From: Bacillota bacterium
GTDB lineage: Bacteria > Bacillota > Clostridia > Christensenellales > Aristaeellaceae
Direction: 5' to 3'
Assembly: GCA_023459675.1 (NCBI GenBank)
Contig: JAEWTC010000208.1
Coordinates: forward strand, 1 to 13,848
Length of the DNA: 13,848 nucleotides
Within the stretch, counting starts at the first letter, position 1. Each line of letters begins with the position of its first letter. Made by a program: the position numbers and the translations under genes. The notes beneath the pieces are model-generated. The model was not told where the DNA came from and did no database searches. It worked only from the letters and a program-made list of their open reading frames with translations. Below, piece after piece: positions 1 through 7,760 of this stretch.

Positions 1-5
1 TTCAT
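1..5 (-). CDS. Start of a further operon gene, cut by the window edge (probable second permease of the pair)
   Basis: On the minus strand an ATG at 5-3 is preceded by a near-perfect ribosome binding site, AGGAAGGAGG (plus-strand 13-22), with eight bases between them. The stop codon of the upstream permease (25-23) abuts this site. Only the start codon and two more bases are in the window, so the product cannot be read. Sugar ABC permeases of this class are normally encoded in pairs and the preceding gene is such a permease, so the partner permease is the likeliest product. This is inference from context. Confidence 0.6.
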
Positions 6-22
6 GCCGCCCGCCTCCTTCC

Positions 23-937
23 TCAGTCGTAATAGAACGTGCGCTTCTGGATGGCGCGCACCACCAGCGCCAAAAGCAGGCACACCAGCACCGTGGACGT
101 GAGCGAGAACGCGCTGCTCAGCCCGTAATTGTATTCGGTAAAGGCCGTATCGTACGCCAGATCCACCACCGGGCTTCTGGAAAACGCGTCCACCACGGTG
201 TAAACCACGTTGGTGATGATATGCGGCATCACGATGGGGAATGTGATTTTCCAGAACGTTTCGTAGCCGGTTGCGCCTTCGATGCGGGACACCTCGTACA
301 GCGCGGGCGGAATAGCCTGCAGCGCGGCGATGAAGATGATCACCTGCACGCCGGAGGCCGTAATGATGTCCGAAATTCGGGCGACCGCGCCCACGATGTA
401 GTCAAGCGCGGCGCGCGGCAGCGCCAGGCTTTCAAACAGGCCGATATAGTAGGAAACGTTGACCGCGGACGTTTGGGCGGCCTGCGCCGCCTCGGTGCTC
501 ACGGGGCTGATTCCGCCCGTCATCAGCTGCAGCTGCATGGCGAGGGCTTCCGCGATGGCGTCCGCGTTCAAAATGATGGGCAGGAAGAAGATGGCGCGCA
601 CCACCGCGCGGCCCCTGAACTTGCGGTTTAGGAGCATCGCCACGAACAGGCTGAAGAAGATGATCAGGGGAACGTCGACGACCATGTTCAGCATCGAGGT
701 CGTCAGCACTTGCTTAAAGGTCGGGTGCGCGCGGAAAGCGTACAGGAAGTTGGCAAGCCCCGTGAAGGTGACTTGGTAGCCGCCGGTGGACGCGATGGCG
801 ATTGCGGACAGGGAGAACTGCCCCGTCATCAGCAGGGTGCGCACATAGAAGTACAAAAACCCGATCAGCCACGGCGAAATGAACAGCAGGCCTATGATCA
901 TGCGTTTGCGGCTCATGGTGAGGCGGAACTTTTTCAC
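23..937 (-). CDS. Carbohydrate ABC transporter permease (third in the locus)
   Basis: Integral membrane subunit of a CUT1-type (MalF/UgpA/LacF-like) sugar importer, 304 residues, a normal length. Hydrophobic helices are visible near residues 13-37, 85-104, 112-136, 195-210, 236-250 and 275-295. The cytoplasmic EAA loop that docks on the ATPase is EVSRIEGATGYETFWK at about 215-230, followed by a conserved-looking FPIVMP. The start is GTG at 937-935, with GGAGG ten bases upstream. It overlaps the stop of the DUF5696 gene by four bases (GTGA), so translation is probably coupled. An ATG at residue 8 is a weaker alternative start. It lacks sequence features that would name the substrate. It is probably the first of a second permease pair, because another well-placed start follows it immediately at the window edge. 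Confidence 0.9.
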   Translation of the reverse strand: MKKFRLTMSRKRMIIGLLFISPWLIGFLYFYVRTLLMTGQFSLSAIAIASTGGYQVTFTGLANFLYAFRAHPTFKQVLTTSMLNMVVDVPLIIFFSLFVAMLLNRKFRGRAVVRAIFFLPIILNADAIAEALAMQLQLMTGGISPVSTEAAQAAQTSAVNVSYYIGLFESLALPRAALDYIVGAVARISDIITASGVQVIIFIAALQAIPPALYEVSRIEGATGYETFWKITFPIVMPHIITNVVYTVVDAFSRSPVVDLAYDTAFTEYNYGLSSAFSLTSTVLVCLLLALVVRAIQKRTFYYD

Positions 938-3570
938 GGCGCGGGCACCTCCGTTCGCGTTCCCATGGCGGGAATGGAAAACCCGTCCAACACGGCGTCT
1001 TCCGCGCCGTAGTTGACGTAGATCACGACGCCGTTTTGGTAAGTGACCTTCGTCACGTCGCCGATACGCGCATGGTCCGTCATCTGCACGCCCTGCACGG
1101 GCTTGAGCGCGGCGTTCAGCTCCCCGTACATCGCCGCGGCGGTTTCCTTCCAGTTGTCAAACGCGGTGGAATAGTAGCGGCTCAGGCCCGTGTACTGCAT
1201 CCGCGCCGAATCCTCCCACGTAAACGCGAAACGGCAGGAAGCGCCGTATTCGATCAGCCGGAGCAGCTCCCGGCGCGGGTCGGCCGCCATGGCGAGGTTC
1301 CACTGCTCGCCCGCATAATCCGCACACCCGTGCACCACCATGGGGTACAGGGGGATTTCCTCATCCACGATCAAAAACGCGTTCGACGTCAGCGGCGCGC
1401 CGGTTACCGCCTGCGCGTAGGGCAGGGCGTACAGGTTGCCGCCGCTCACCAGAAGCTTTCTGCCCGTTGCGGCCAGCTTATCAAACTGGGCGGTGACGAC
1501 CTGGAGCGCTTCCTCGCGGCTGATGACCTCGGTGCGGCGCTTGTCGGAATGCAGCTGGTCGCCCAGGTCGCGCAGCGACACACCGGAAAGGTTCAGGCTT
1601 TCCGCGGCGCGGATCAGCCCGTTTACGTAGCGTGGCAGAAACTTGGGCGACACCAGGGAGTACAGGGTTTCCTCATATCCCAGCGCGGATACGCGCCGGA
1701 GGATCGCCGGGTTGACCTGCCCCAAAATCGCCACATAGCCCGCGCCGTAGTAGCGCGCGCTTTCATACGCGCGGGAATACCGTTTGGAGATCAGGGTAAC
1801 GTTTTGCAGCGCCGTGTCGGCGTACAGCGTGCCGCCCAGCGTTTCCAACGTAGACGAAAGCGCCGCAAGCCCCGCCTTGCCGCCCAGCTTAGACAGCACC
1901 TGCACGCGGTCGGGTACGTCGTGATAATAGCCGCCGTTCATCCAGCCCTGGAAGTTCATCTGCTGGCGATGAACGCCCAGCGCGGCCAGTGTTTCCGCCA
2001 TGGCGGCGGCCTGCGCGAAGGTGGTCATCGGCGTCACCTGAAGCGTGCGAAAACCCAGCGTATGGGCGGCCGCCTTCACACCGCCGATCACGTCGCAGAA
2101 AAACGGCAGATCGCCGCCCGGCTCCTGCGCGGTGAGCGCGCCCTCCGCAAGCAGCCGTTCGCGGTAGTAATCGGCGAGGCCCACGTAGCCCTTGTGTTCC
2201 CCGGTCAGCAGCGCGTAGCGCACGGTGATGTTTTCGTTATACAGGTCCTTTTCCATAATCGGCAGCGTGGCCTCGGTGCCCGAAACGCCGAACATGTCCA
2301 GAATATCGTAGCTGCGGATGAGGAAGGACGGGTAGATGGTGTTGTAGCTGTTGTACTTGCCGGCGACGTCCGCCGTGAGGAGGCAAAGCGACGCGCCCCG
2401 CTCCACCGTGGCGAGCACGGAGCTGTTCTCCCGGCAGACGCCAAACACCGGCAGCCGGGCGGGCACGCTGTTCTCCAGCACCGTATAGGTGCTGTCCATA
2501 CGGTCGATATCGTACAGGTACTGGGCGTACGCCGCGGCGGTCGTTTTACCGTTGTTGAAGCGGATCAGCGCCCCCGCGCCGCTTGGAACCACGAAATAGC
2601 CCTGTTCCCGCGCGTCCGCCGCGCCGAATGCGCGCAGCAGCTGCACGCGGTAAATGAAGCCGCCGCCGTGCTCCTCCATGAGGCTTACGGGCATGCTGAC
2701 CTCCAGCCCTTCGGCGCACAGCCGGTATTCCAGCACGATAACGAACGTCATCGGCTCCGCGGCATCCGCCGTGCCCAGCGCCGTCTGCGCGTAATAATCC
2801 TCCTGGGTAAAGCCCGCGCTTTTGAAGATTCCATCCAGGGAGCGCAGCGTGCGCCTATTGGTGCGCACGGTGAAGATCAGCCCGTAAAGCCCCTCGGTTT
2901 CCAGGTTCAGGGTATACATGCGGCGCAGGGTGTCGGCATCCGCCTGCGGAAGAGCGGCAACCAGCCGCTCAAACATCTCCTGCGACAGCGCGGTGGGCAC
3001 GTAATACTCAATTTCCGCCTGCTCGCCCAGCACATAGCGGTAGCGCACGCCGCCCTGGATGGCTTGCGCCTCCGCCTGCCCGCGGGCGACGGACATGGAA
3101 TAGCTGTCGTACACGCCCGCGGTGCGGCTGGCGTTGAAATAATCCAGCAGGAACTGGGAGTGCAGGTAGTTGCGGTTGGTTTCATTGGCGATAGGGTCTT
3201 CCTCCAATCCGGGAGGATTGGAGTACACGGTCACGCCATTGCGTTTGTCGTATACGGCGACCTCCGCGATGGCGGGGTCGGTATAGAGCTTGAAGTGTTC
3301 GTTTTCCGCGGCAAGCTGCATGCCGGGCACGCTGGGCGCTTCCTCCGCAAGGGGCGTAAACGGCGCGCCTTCCTCCGTTGTATATCCCCGGCCCGCAAGC
3401 GCGTCCCGGTAGCCGGTGTAGAACTGATAGCGGAACAGGAATACGGCAAGCAAAACCAGCGCGGCAAGGCCCGCCGCCGCGAGCGCCAGCCAGAACACGC
3501 GGCGGATGAGGCGCTTGCGGCGCAGCAGGAAGCTTCCCGGGAGGTTTTTATTACCCATGCGTTCGTTCAT
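934..3570 (-). CDS. DUF5696 family membrane-anchored extracytoplasmic protein, possible cryptic glycosidase
   Basis: An 878-residue protein with a basic N-terminus (RRKRLIRR, about 17-24) and one transmembrane helix at about 25-47, giving an N-in anchor and a large extracytoplasmic part. I recognise it as DUF5696, a family I know to sit beside YIP1 proteins and sugar ABC genes in Paenibacillus-like loci. Residues about 86-440 look beta-rich. Residues about 490-810 alternate strands and helices like a TIM barrel, and about 840-870 form a short C-terminal beta segment. Acidic residues at the ends of putative barrel strands include D575 (LYADTAL), D668 (VSLRDLGDQL) and E737/E738 (IVDEEIP). This layout resembles multidomain glycoside hydrolases, but catalysis is inference. 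The start ATG is at 3570, with AGGA four bases upstream; a second in-frame ATG lies at residue 5. It follows YIP1 by 16 bases and overlaps the next permease by four. Confidence 0.8.
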   Translation of the reverse strand: MNERMGNKNLPGSFLLRRKRLIRRVFWLALAAAGLAALVLLAVFLFRYQFYTGYRDALAGRGYTTEEGAPFTPLAEEAPSVPGMQLAAENEHFKLYTDPAIAEVAVYDKRNGVTVYSNPPGLEEDPIANETNRNYLHSQFLLDYFNASRTAGVYDSYSMSVARGQAEAQAIQGGVRYRYVLGEQAEIEYYVPTALSQEMFERLVAALPQADADTLRRMYTLNLETEGLYGLIFTVRTNRRTLRSLDGIFKSAGFTQEDYYAQTALGTADAAEPMTFVIVLEYRLCAEGLEVSMPVSLMEEHGGGFIYRVQLLRAFGAADAREQGYFVVPSGAGALIRFNNGKTTAAAYAQYLYDIDRMDSTYTVLENSVPARLPVFGVCRENSSVLATVERGASLCLLTADVAGKYNSYNTIYPSFLIRSYDILDMFGVSGTEATLPIMEKDLYNENITVRYALLTGEHKGYVGLADYYRERLLAEGALTAQEPGGDLPFFCDVIGGVKAAAHTLGFRTLQVTPMTTFAQAAAMAETLAALGVHRQQMNFQGWMNGGYYHDVPDRVQVLSKLGGKAGLAALSSTLETLGGTLYADTALQNVTLISKRYSRAYESARYYGAGYVAILGQVNPAILRRVSALGYEETLYSLVSPKFLPRYVNGLIRAAESLNLSGVSLRDLGDQLHSDKRRTEVISREEALQVVTAQFDKLAATGRKLLVSGGNLYALPYAQAVTGAPLTSNAFLIVDEEIPLYPMVVHGCADYAGEQWNLAMAADPRRELLRLIEYGASCRFAFTWEDSARMQYTGLSRYYSTAFDNWKETAAAMYGELNAALKPVQGVQMTDHARIGDVTKVTYQNGVVIYVNYGAEDAVLDGFSIPAMGTRTEVPAP

Positions 3571-3586
3571 GCGTTCCTACTCCAAC

Positions 3587-4219
3587 TTATGATCTGAACA
3601 GGAGTTCGTAGTAAATGCTCTGGAAAAAGGTGACGATCTGGCCGACGAAGCTGATGACCAGCAATGTCAGGAAAATAAGAACCAGCATACCGACCAGCGT
3701 TAAAAACAGCGTGACCAGCGTTTTGGAAAGGGAGTAGCCGTGCACCTGCATCACGCCCGTGAGCATCATCACCGCCGCATACCCTACGCCCAGGATCAGC
3801 AAAATCGCGTAGAAGCCTTCCTCGTTCTCGGCGATGATCTGGCTTACGAGCGTCGCCAGATTGAAGGTGACGATCAGCGGAAACGCCGCGTAGCCCACGG
3901 CAATCAGGATGTCCTTGAAACGGCCCTCGCCGTCCATCAAACAGGTGACGGACCAGTTCCCCACGCACAGCATGAAGTACAACAGCAGGATGCCGCCCAT
4001 CTCCTGCAAGGCTGAAACCGAGCGCGGGTTGACGGGGTTGACCACGAAGCTTGCGAGCATGCGGTTCAAGGAAAACGAGAACGCGAACAGCACCACCAAA
4101 AGCACCGCGATCCACACGCTGCCCGTATCCTGATGCCGGATCCAGTAATAGCCGTCCGCCGGATGGCTTACGGTGTGCAAAAGCGTTTTCCACTTTTCCC
4201 GCCCAAAACGCGCCTTCAT
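3587..4219 (-). CDS. YIP1 family multi-pass membrane protein
   Basis: A 210-residue polytopic protein with five hydrophobic segments: about 34-55, 75-95, 103-128, 135-160 and 167-198. The cytoplasmic N-terminus carries TVSHPADGYYWIRH, an amphipathic lead-in of the sort seen before the first helix in bacterial YIP1-domain proteins, and a conserved-looking GEGRFKDILIAVGYAAFPLI follows at about 97-116. The eukaryotic relatives act in Golgi membrane traffic; the role in bacteria is not established. In this locus type it recurs with NHL-repeat and DUF5696 genes next to sugar permeases, so a role in assembling or tuning the envelope sugar-uptake machinery is plausible but inferred. The ATG start at 4219 overlaps the stop of the NHL gene by four bases (ATGA). 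A longer reading in another frame over the same DNA has no hydrophobic pattern and was not used. Confidence 0.8.
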   Translation of the reverse strand: MKARFGREKWKTLLHTVSHPADGYYWIRHQDTGSVWIAVLLVVLFAFSFSLNRMLASFVVNPVNPRSVSALQEMGGILLLYFMLCVGNWSVTCLMDGEGRFKDILIAVGYAAFPLIVTFNLATLVSQIIAENEEGFYAILLILGVGYAAVMMLTGVMQVHGYSLSKTLVTLFLTLVGMLVLIFLTLLVISFVGQIVTFFQSIYYELLFRS

Positions 4220-5688
4220 GCCGCAGCCTTCCTTTCCGCCCTGCGTCGTTTAAGCACGCGGCGCAGCACAAGTCCGCCCACGCCAAGAGCGATGCCCGCG
4301 GTGAGGATTGTTCCCAGGTTATCCCGAAGCAGCGCGTTGCGGTAGCGCTTGTAGGCCACGGAGTAGTAGGATTTGTTCATGCCGCGCTTCAGGTAAACCA
4401 TGGCCTGCGCGTTATCCCCGGCGGCAAGGTACGCCTTGCCGATGCCCACGTTGGCCAGCTCGTTGTTCTCATCCAGCCGAAGCACCTGCTCCCACTTGCC
4501 TACGGCCAGGGTTTCGTCGCCATCGTAGCGCAGGGCCACGGCCTGGTTGATCAGCGCGCCGTACTCCGTTTCCCCAAACGTCAGGATGGCCGCGCGGTTC
4601 GCGTCCAGCACCAGCACGGTGTTTCCGACCGCCTCGATGGCCACGGGCGTGATGAACGTACCGCTCTGCGTGCCAAGTCCGCCGAAGATGTACAAAAGAT
4701 TGCCCTCATGGTCGTAGGTGAAGATGCGCCCGCGCCGGGAATCCAGCAGCGAGTACACGCCCGCGCCACGGTACACCACGTCCACAATTTTGCTGGGGCC
4801 CGCGTACTGGCCGAAACCGCCGGTCCACAGATCGCCGCCCAGGTTTTCGGCAGGGCCTTTGCGGATCACGTCCTCGCCGCGCGGGTTCAGGCGTTTCACG
4901 GCCTGCACGCCGTCGGTATCGATGTTGGAGGCGTACACGAAGCCGTCGTCGTCGATATCGATTCCGGTAAACTCGGTGGGGATGAAGAGCTTTTGCTTGG
5001 AACGCTCCTCCTTGGTGGCGATGCGCCGCCAGAACTTCTCCCAGAGGCTGATTTTCACATTGATCGTACCGAAAAACCCCGTGAACCTCCCGTCCGTATC
5101 AAACACCATGATTCCCTCGAACATCTTCTGGGCAATGCAGTAGATACGATCGGCATAATCCACGCACACCTTGAGCGGCGTAAATACATAACCCTCTTCC
5201 AACGCTTCGCCCGTTGGGTTTGCCACGATCTTGAGAAGCGATCCGTCCGGGTTGAGGGCCACGATGCGGCGGTTCTGGCTGTCGGCGATATACAACACGC
5301 CCGCGCCGGACACCGCGACGCCCGTAGGCGCGCTGAAGGTTTCCGGCCCGTTTGGCCCCGCGAAGCCGGTGATCACGGCCTCCACCGCGCGCAGATCCTC
5401 TTGCAGTACAACGATGCGGTTGTTGCCCGTATCGGCCAGGTACAGGCTGCCCCCCGGCGAGCGGCAGAAATCCTGCGGCGCCAAAAAGGCGCCCACGGGC
5501 TGCCCCTGATACGTCAAATCCGCCCCCGTAAGGGTTTGCAGCGGCACATACGCCGCGGGGGTAAAGCGGATATCGCCCCACGTATCATAGGTATAGGTGT
5601 CGTAGGGCTGGCCGGTGTCCGCCAGCGCGGAGGGCGCAAGCACGCACAGCAAAAGCGCGGCGCAAACAGCGCGTTTCATGATGTCCAT
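4216..5688 (-). CDS. NHL-repeat beta-propeller protein with TPR-like segment and C-terminal membrane tail
   Basis: A 490-residue exported protein. A signal peptide covers residues 1-23 (cleavage likely after SALA, before DTG). NHL-type repeats with the pattern hydrophobic-Y-hydrophobic-A/L-D-x-x-N/R-x-R-I appear near 81-95 (LYLADTGNNRIVVL) and 131-145 (LYIADSQNRRIVAL). More diverged copies lie near 181-197, 242-266, 311-325 and 355-371, consistent with a six-bladed propeller. Residues about 383-435 look like one or two TPR helices (LAVGKWEQVLRLDENNELANVGIG begins the run). A hydrophobic helix at about 459-476 followed by RRVLKRRRAERK is a stop-transfer tail, placing the propeller outside and the tail inside. 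NHL propellers usually bind proteins or glycans; no catalytic residues are evident. The start at 5688 has AAGGAGG seven bases upstream, better placed than the ATG at residue 4. It is translationally coupled to YIP1 downstream. Confidence 0.85.
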   Translation of the reverse strand: MDIMKRAVCAALLLCVLAPSALADTGQPYDTYTYDTWGDIRFTPAAYVPLQTLTGADLTYQGQPVGAFLAPQDFCRSPGGSLYLADTGNNRIVVLQEDLRAVEAVITGFAGPNGPETFSAPTGVAVSGAGVLYIADSQNRRIVALNPDGSLLKIVANPTGEALEEGYVFTPLKVCVDYADRIYCIAQKMFEGIMVFDTDGRFTGFFGTINVKISLWEKFWRRIATKEERSKQKLFIPTEFTGIDIDDDGFVYASNIDTDGVQAVKRLNPRGEDVIRKGPAENLGGDLWTGGFGQYAGPSKIVDVVYRGAGVYSLLDSRRGRIFTYDHEGNLLYIFGGLGTQSGTFITPVAIEAVGNTVLVLDANRAAILTFGETEYGALINQAVALRYDGDETLAVGKWEQVLRLDENNELANVGIGKAYLAAGDNAQAMVYLKRGMNKSYYSVAYKRYRNALLRDNLGTILTAGIALGVGGLVLRRVLKRRRAERKAAA

Positions 5689-5778
5689 GCGTGCCCCTCC
5701 TTTCTAAAATCGCCTGAGACAAGTTCATTCTGCCCGGCCTTCGCCATCCCGATGCCGGAAAACCCAGCGCGGCCTGCG
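5689..5778. other. 90-base gap inside the operon
   Basis: This spacer separates the stop of the second permease from the NHL-repeat gene. It holds the strong AAGGAGG ribosome binding site of the NHL gene at its left end. I see no convincing terminator or promoter, so read-through transcription is likely. Confidence 0.5.
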
Positions 5779-6669
5779 TTACTCCTTCATGCCCGACGTG
5801 GTCATGGTCTCCATGATCGACGACTGGCAGACAAGGAAGAACGCGATCGGCACCGCCGCGATGATAAACGTCACCGCCGCGGCAACCCCCGCGCGGGAGA
5901 CGCCTCCCGCCGAAATCTGCAGCAGCGAGAACTGCAGGGGCTTGAGTTCCTCGTTGCGCAGGAACAGGCTGCCGGTGTTCCCCCACATCTGCTGGAACTG
6001 GAAAATCGCGAGCGTGAGCCACGCGGGCTTGACGTTTGGCATGATGATGGACCAGAAGATGCGCCACTCGCTCGCGCCCGCGATGCGCGCCGATTCCATC
6101 AGCGAATCCGGCAGCTGCTCCATGAACTGCTTCATCAGATACAGCCCCATGCCAAACGACCAGGCGGGCAAAATCAGCGCCGCGTAGGTGTTGTTCAGGT
6201 GAAGCCAGGAGATGATCACGTACTGCGGGATTTGCGTGACCGTCCACGAAAACATCATGGAGAGCACGACCATGGAAAACAAAATGTTCTTGCCGGGAAA
6301 ATCGTGCTTGGCCAGCGGGTAGGCCGCCAACGAGGCGATGATCACATGCCCGAGCATCCCGCCCAGGGTGATGATGGCGGTGTTCAGCAGATAGCGGGAG
6401 AACGGCACCCAGGTGTCGTTCATCAGCACAAACAGATCGGCAAAGTTCGAAAAGGTGGGGTTTCGCACGAAGATGCGCGGCGGAAACTGGAAGATCTCGT
6501 CGATCGGCTTGATGGCGTTGTTGACGACCATCACCAACGGCAGCACCATAAACACGCCGCATACGATCATCAGCCCGAACAAAAGCGCGTTGCCGGCCAT
6601 GGAGCGGTTGAGCTTCCTTTCGCGGATGCGGAACCGGCGGCGTTTTACGGTTTTCACATTTTGCGCCAT
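5779..6669 (-). CDS. Carbohydrate ABC transporter permease (MalG/LacG-type)
   Basis: A 296-residue permease of the second (MalG-like) type in a CUT1 sugar importer. It has a basic cytoplasmic N-terminus (KRRRFRIRERKLNR), then hydrophobic helices at about 27-50, 95-118, 128-150, 158-178, 210-227 and 260-282. The EAA loop is ESARIAGASEWRIFWSIIMP at about 192-211, with the A/G and I-x-x-P signature that contacts the ATPase. PTFSNFADLF (71-80) matches the usual periplasmic lead segment of this class. Its ATG abuts the stop of the preceding permease with no intervening base, and an AAGGGTGG ribosome binding site lies inside that gene's end. Together with the permease at 6670-7593 it should form the heterodimeric channel served by the binding-protein domain of the upstream chimera. 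Confidence 0.93.
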   Translation of the reverse strand: MAQNVKTVKRRRFRIRERKLNRSMAGNALLFGLMIVCGVFMVLPLVMVVNNAIKPIDEIFQFPPRIFVRNPTFSNFADLFVLMNDTWVPFSRYLLNTAIITLGGMLGHVIIASLAAYPLAKHDFPGKNILFSMVVLSMMFSWTVTQIPQYVIISWLHLNNTYAALILPAWSFGMGLYLMKQFMEQLPDSLMESARIAGASEWRIFWSIIMPNVKPAWLTLAIFQFQQMWGNTGSLFLRNEELKPLQFSLLQISAGGVSRAGVAAAVTFIIAAVPIAFFLVCQSSIMETMTTSGMKE

Positions 6670-7593
6670 CTAGTTTCCCACCCTTCGGAGCAGCCGCTGC
6701 ACCAGCTTGTTGGTGCCCACCATCAGCAAAAAGAGGATGGTGGCGATCGCCGAGGCGTAGCCCATGTCAAGCCTCGTGGACCCGTAATCCAACAGGTGGG
6801 TTACGATGGTCGCGCCCGCGTAGTTCACCGAGGGGTTGCCCGCCAGGTTGATGGAGATATCAGCCACCGCAAAGCTCATGGTGATCTGCATCACCGCGCC
6901 GAACATCAGCTGCGGGCGCATGGCGGGCAGGGTGACGAACCAAAGCTCCTGCCAGCGGTTTTTTACGCCGTCGATGGCCGCGGCCTCGTACATGCTTTTG
7001 TCCACGGTTTGCAGCCCCGCCAGAAACGCGAGGAAGCCCGTGCCCAGCGAAAGCCAGAGCTGCACCACCATCAGCACCGGCAGGATCAGCGTTTCGGTTT
7101 TCATCCATAAAACGGCTTCGTTCAGGATATCCAGCCGGAGCAAAAGGCCGTTCAAGTAGCCGTAGCGGTCGCCCGTGAGAATGAGGTTCCACACCACGTA
7201 GGCGTTGCCCGTAATGGAGGGGGCGTAGAACACCAGCGTGAGCAGCGCGCGCATTTTGGGCTTGAACTCGTTGATGATCCACGCGAACAGCAGGCACAGG
7301 AAATAGCTGATCGGCCCGGTGATCACCGCGAACAGCAGCGTGTTTTTCAGCGCGATGATAAAGATATCGTCCTCCAGAAGGAGCTTTACATAGTTCTGCC
7401 AACCCACGAACGCGGGCGGCTCCAACATGTTGAAGTACGTAAACGAAAGCCCGAGGCTCATCAAAACCGGCAGCACCGTGAAAAAGAAGAACAGCAGGAA
7501 ATACGGCGCCATCAGCGCGTACGAAGCCCGCGCGCGCCAGATGCGGCGGCCCAGCGTGTACTGGTTTGCCTTGCGGTTCCGTTCTGCCGTCAT
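6670..7593 (-). CDS. Carbohydrate ABC transporter permease (MalF/UgpA-type)
   Basis: A 307-residue permease of the first (UgpA/LacF-like) type. Helices are visible at about 24-50, 79-108, 115-138, 168-195, 226-248 and 276-297. The segment FTYFNMLEPPAFVGWQNYVK (51-70) is the usual periplasmic signature after helix 1. The EAA loop is EAAAIDGVKNRWQELWFVTLP (about 203-223), canonical for the class. I chose ATG 7593 over an upstream in-frame start at 7641: AGAAAGGA lies six bases before 7593, and the longer version would begin inside the hairpin array. No ATPase gene accompanies it in the window, as is common where one MsmX-like ATPase serves many sugar importers. Its translation begins just downstream of the five-hairpin array, which may lower its expression relative to the binding protein. 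Confidence 0.94.
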   Translation of the reverse strand: MTAERNRKANQYTLGRRIWRARASYALMAPYFLLFFFFTVLPVLMSLGLSFTYFNMLEPPAFVGWQNYVKLLLEDDIFIIALKNTLLFAVITGPISYFLCLLFAWIINEFKPKMRALLTLVFYAPSITGNAYVVWNLILTGDRYGYLNGLLLRLDILNEAVLWMKTETLILPVLMVVQLWLSLGTGFLAFLAGLQTVDKSMYEAAAIDGVKNRWQELWFVTLPAMRPQLMFGAVMQITMSFAVADISINLAGNPSVNYAGATIVTHLLDYGSTRLDMGYASAIATILFLLMVGTNKLVQRLLRRVGN

Positions 7594-7622
7594 GTGCGTT
7601 CCTTTCTGTTGGGAGGGAAGTA

Positions 7623-7756
7623 GTGGGGCTATGCGCCCCACACCCGCAGTTAAGGGTCAATGACCCTTAACAATCCCCACCTTGACCGCGCAATGCGCGG
7701 TCAAGGATGGGTCAAGGGCAACGCCCTTGTCAGGGTCTTAGGGATGAAATCCCTAA
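7623..7756. repeat. Array of five perfect hairpins between the chimera gene and the permeases
   Basis: Five consecutive inverted repeats, each with different stem sequence, fill the intergenic space. In plus-strand order they are: GTGGGGC/GCCCCAC (7623-7641, 7-bp stem, 5-base loop); GTTAAGGGTCA/TGACCCTTAAC (7649-7671, 11 matching bases around a single centre base); CCTTGACCGCGC/GCGCGGTCAAGG (7680-7706, 12 bp, loop AAT); CAAGGGC/GCCCTTG (7713-7729, 7 bp, loop AAC); TTAGGGAT/ATCCCTAA (7738-7756, 8 bp, loop GAA). The spacers are 7, 8, 6 and 8 bases. None is followed by a T-run, so they are not classic intrinsic terminators. The array starts four bases after the chimera's stop codon. Position between a binding-protein gene and its permeases suggests 3'-end protection and differential expression, as known for REP hairpins between malE and malF. 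A mobile intergenic repeat is the alternative. Confidence 0.85.
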
Positions 7757-7760
7757 CGGC

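Noticed and set aside
3567..4286. Alternative minus-strand frame of 239 residues over the YIP1 gene
   Set aside because: It is slightly longer but lacks the five clear membrane segments of the chosen frame and lacks the four-base ATGA coupling with the NHL gene.
4051..7110. A very long plus-strand open frame opposite the YIP1, NHL and permease genes
   Set aside because: Its translation is rich in His, Arg, Gln and Ala with no domain, helix pattern or ribosome binding site. It runs antisense through several well-supported genes and is a by-product of high GC and their codon bias.
7594..7641. Extended N-terminus of the first permease (extra 16 residues starting at 7641)
   Set aside because: It would start inside the hairpin array without a ribosome binding site; ATG 7593 has AGAAAGGA at the right distance and gives a typical permease N-terminus.
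7623..7756. CRISPR array or set of intrinsic terminators
   Set aside because: There is no repeated unit with unique spacers, since each stem is different, and no T-run follows any hairpin on either strand.
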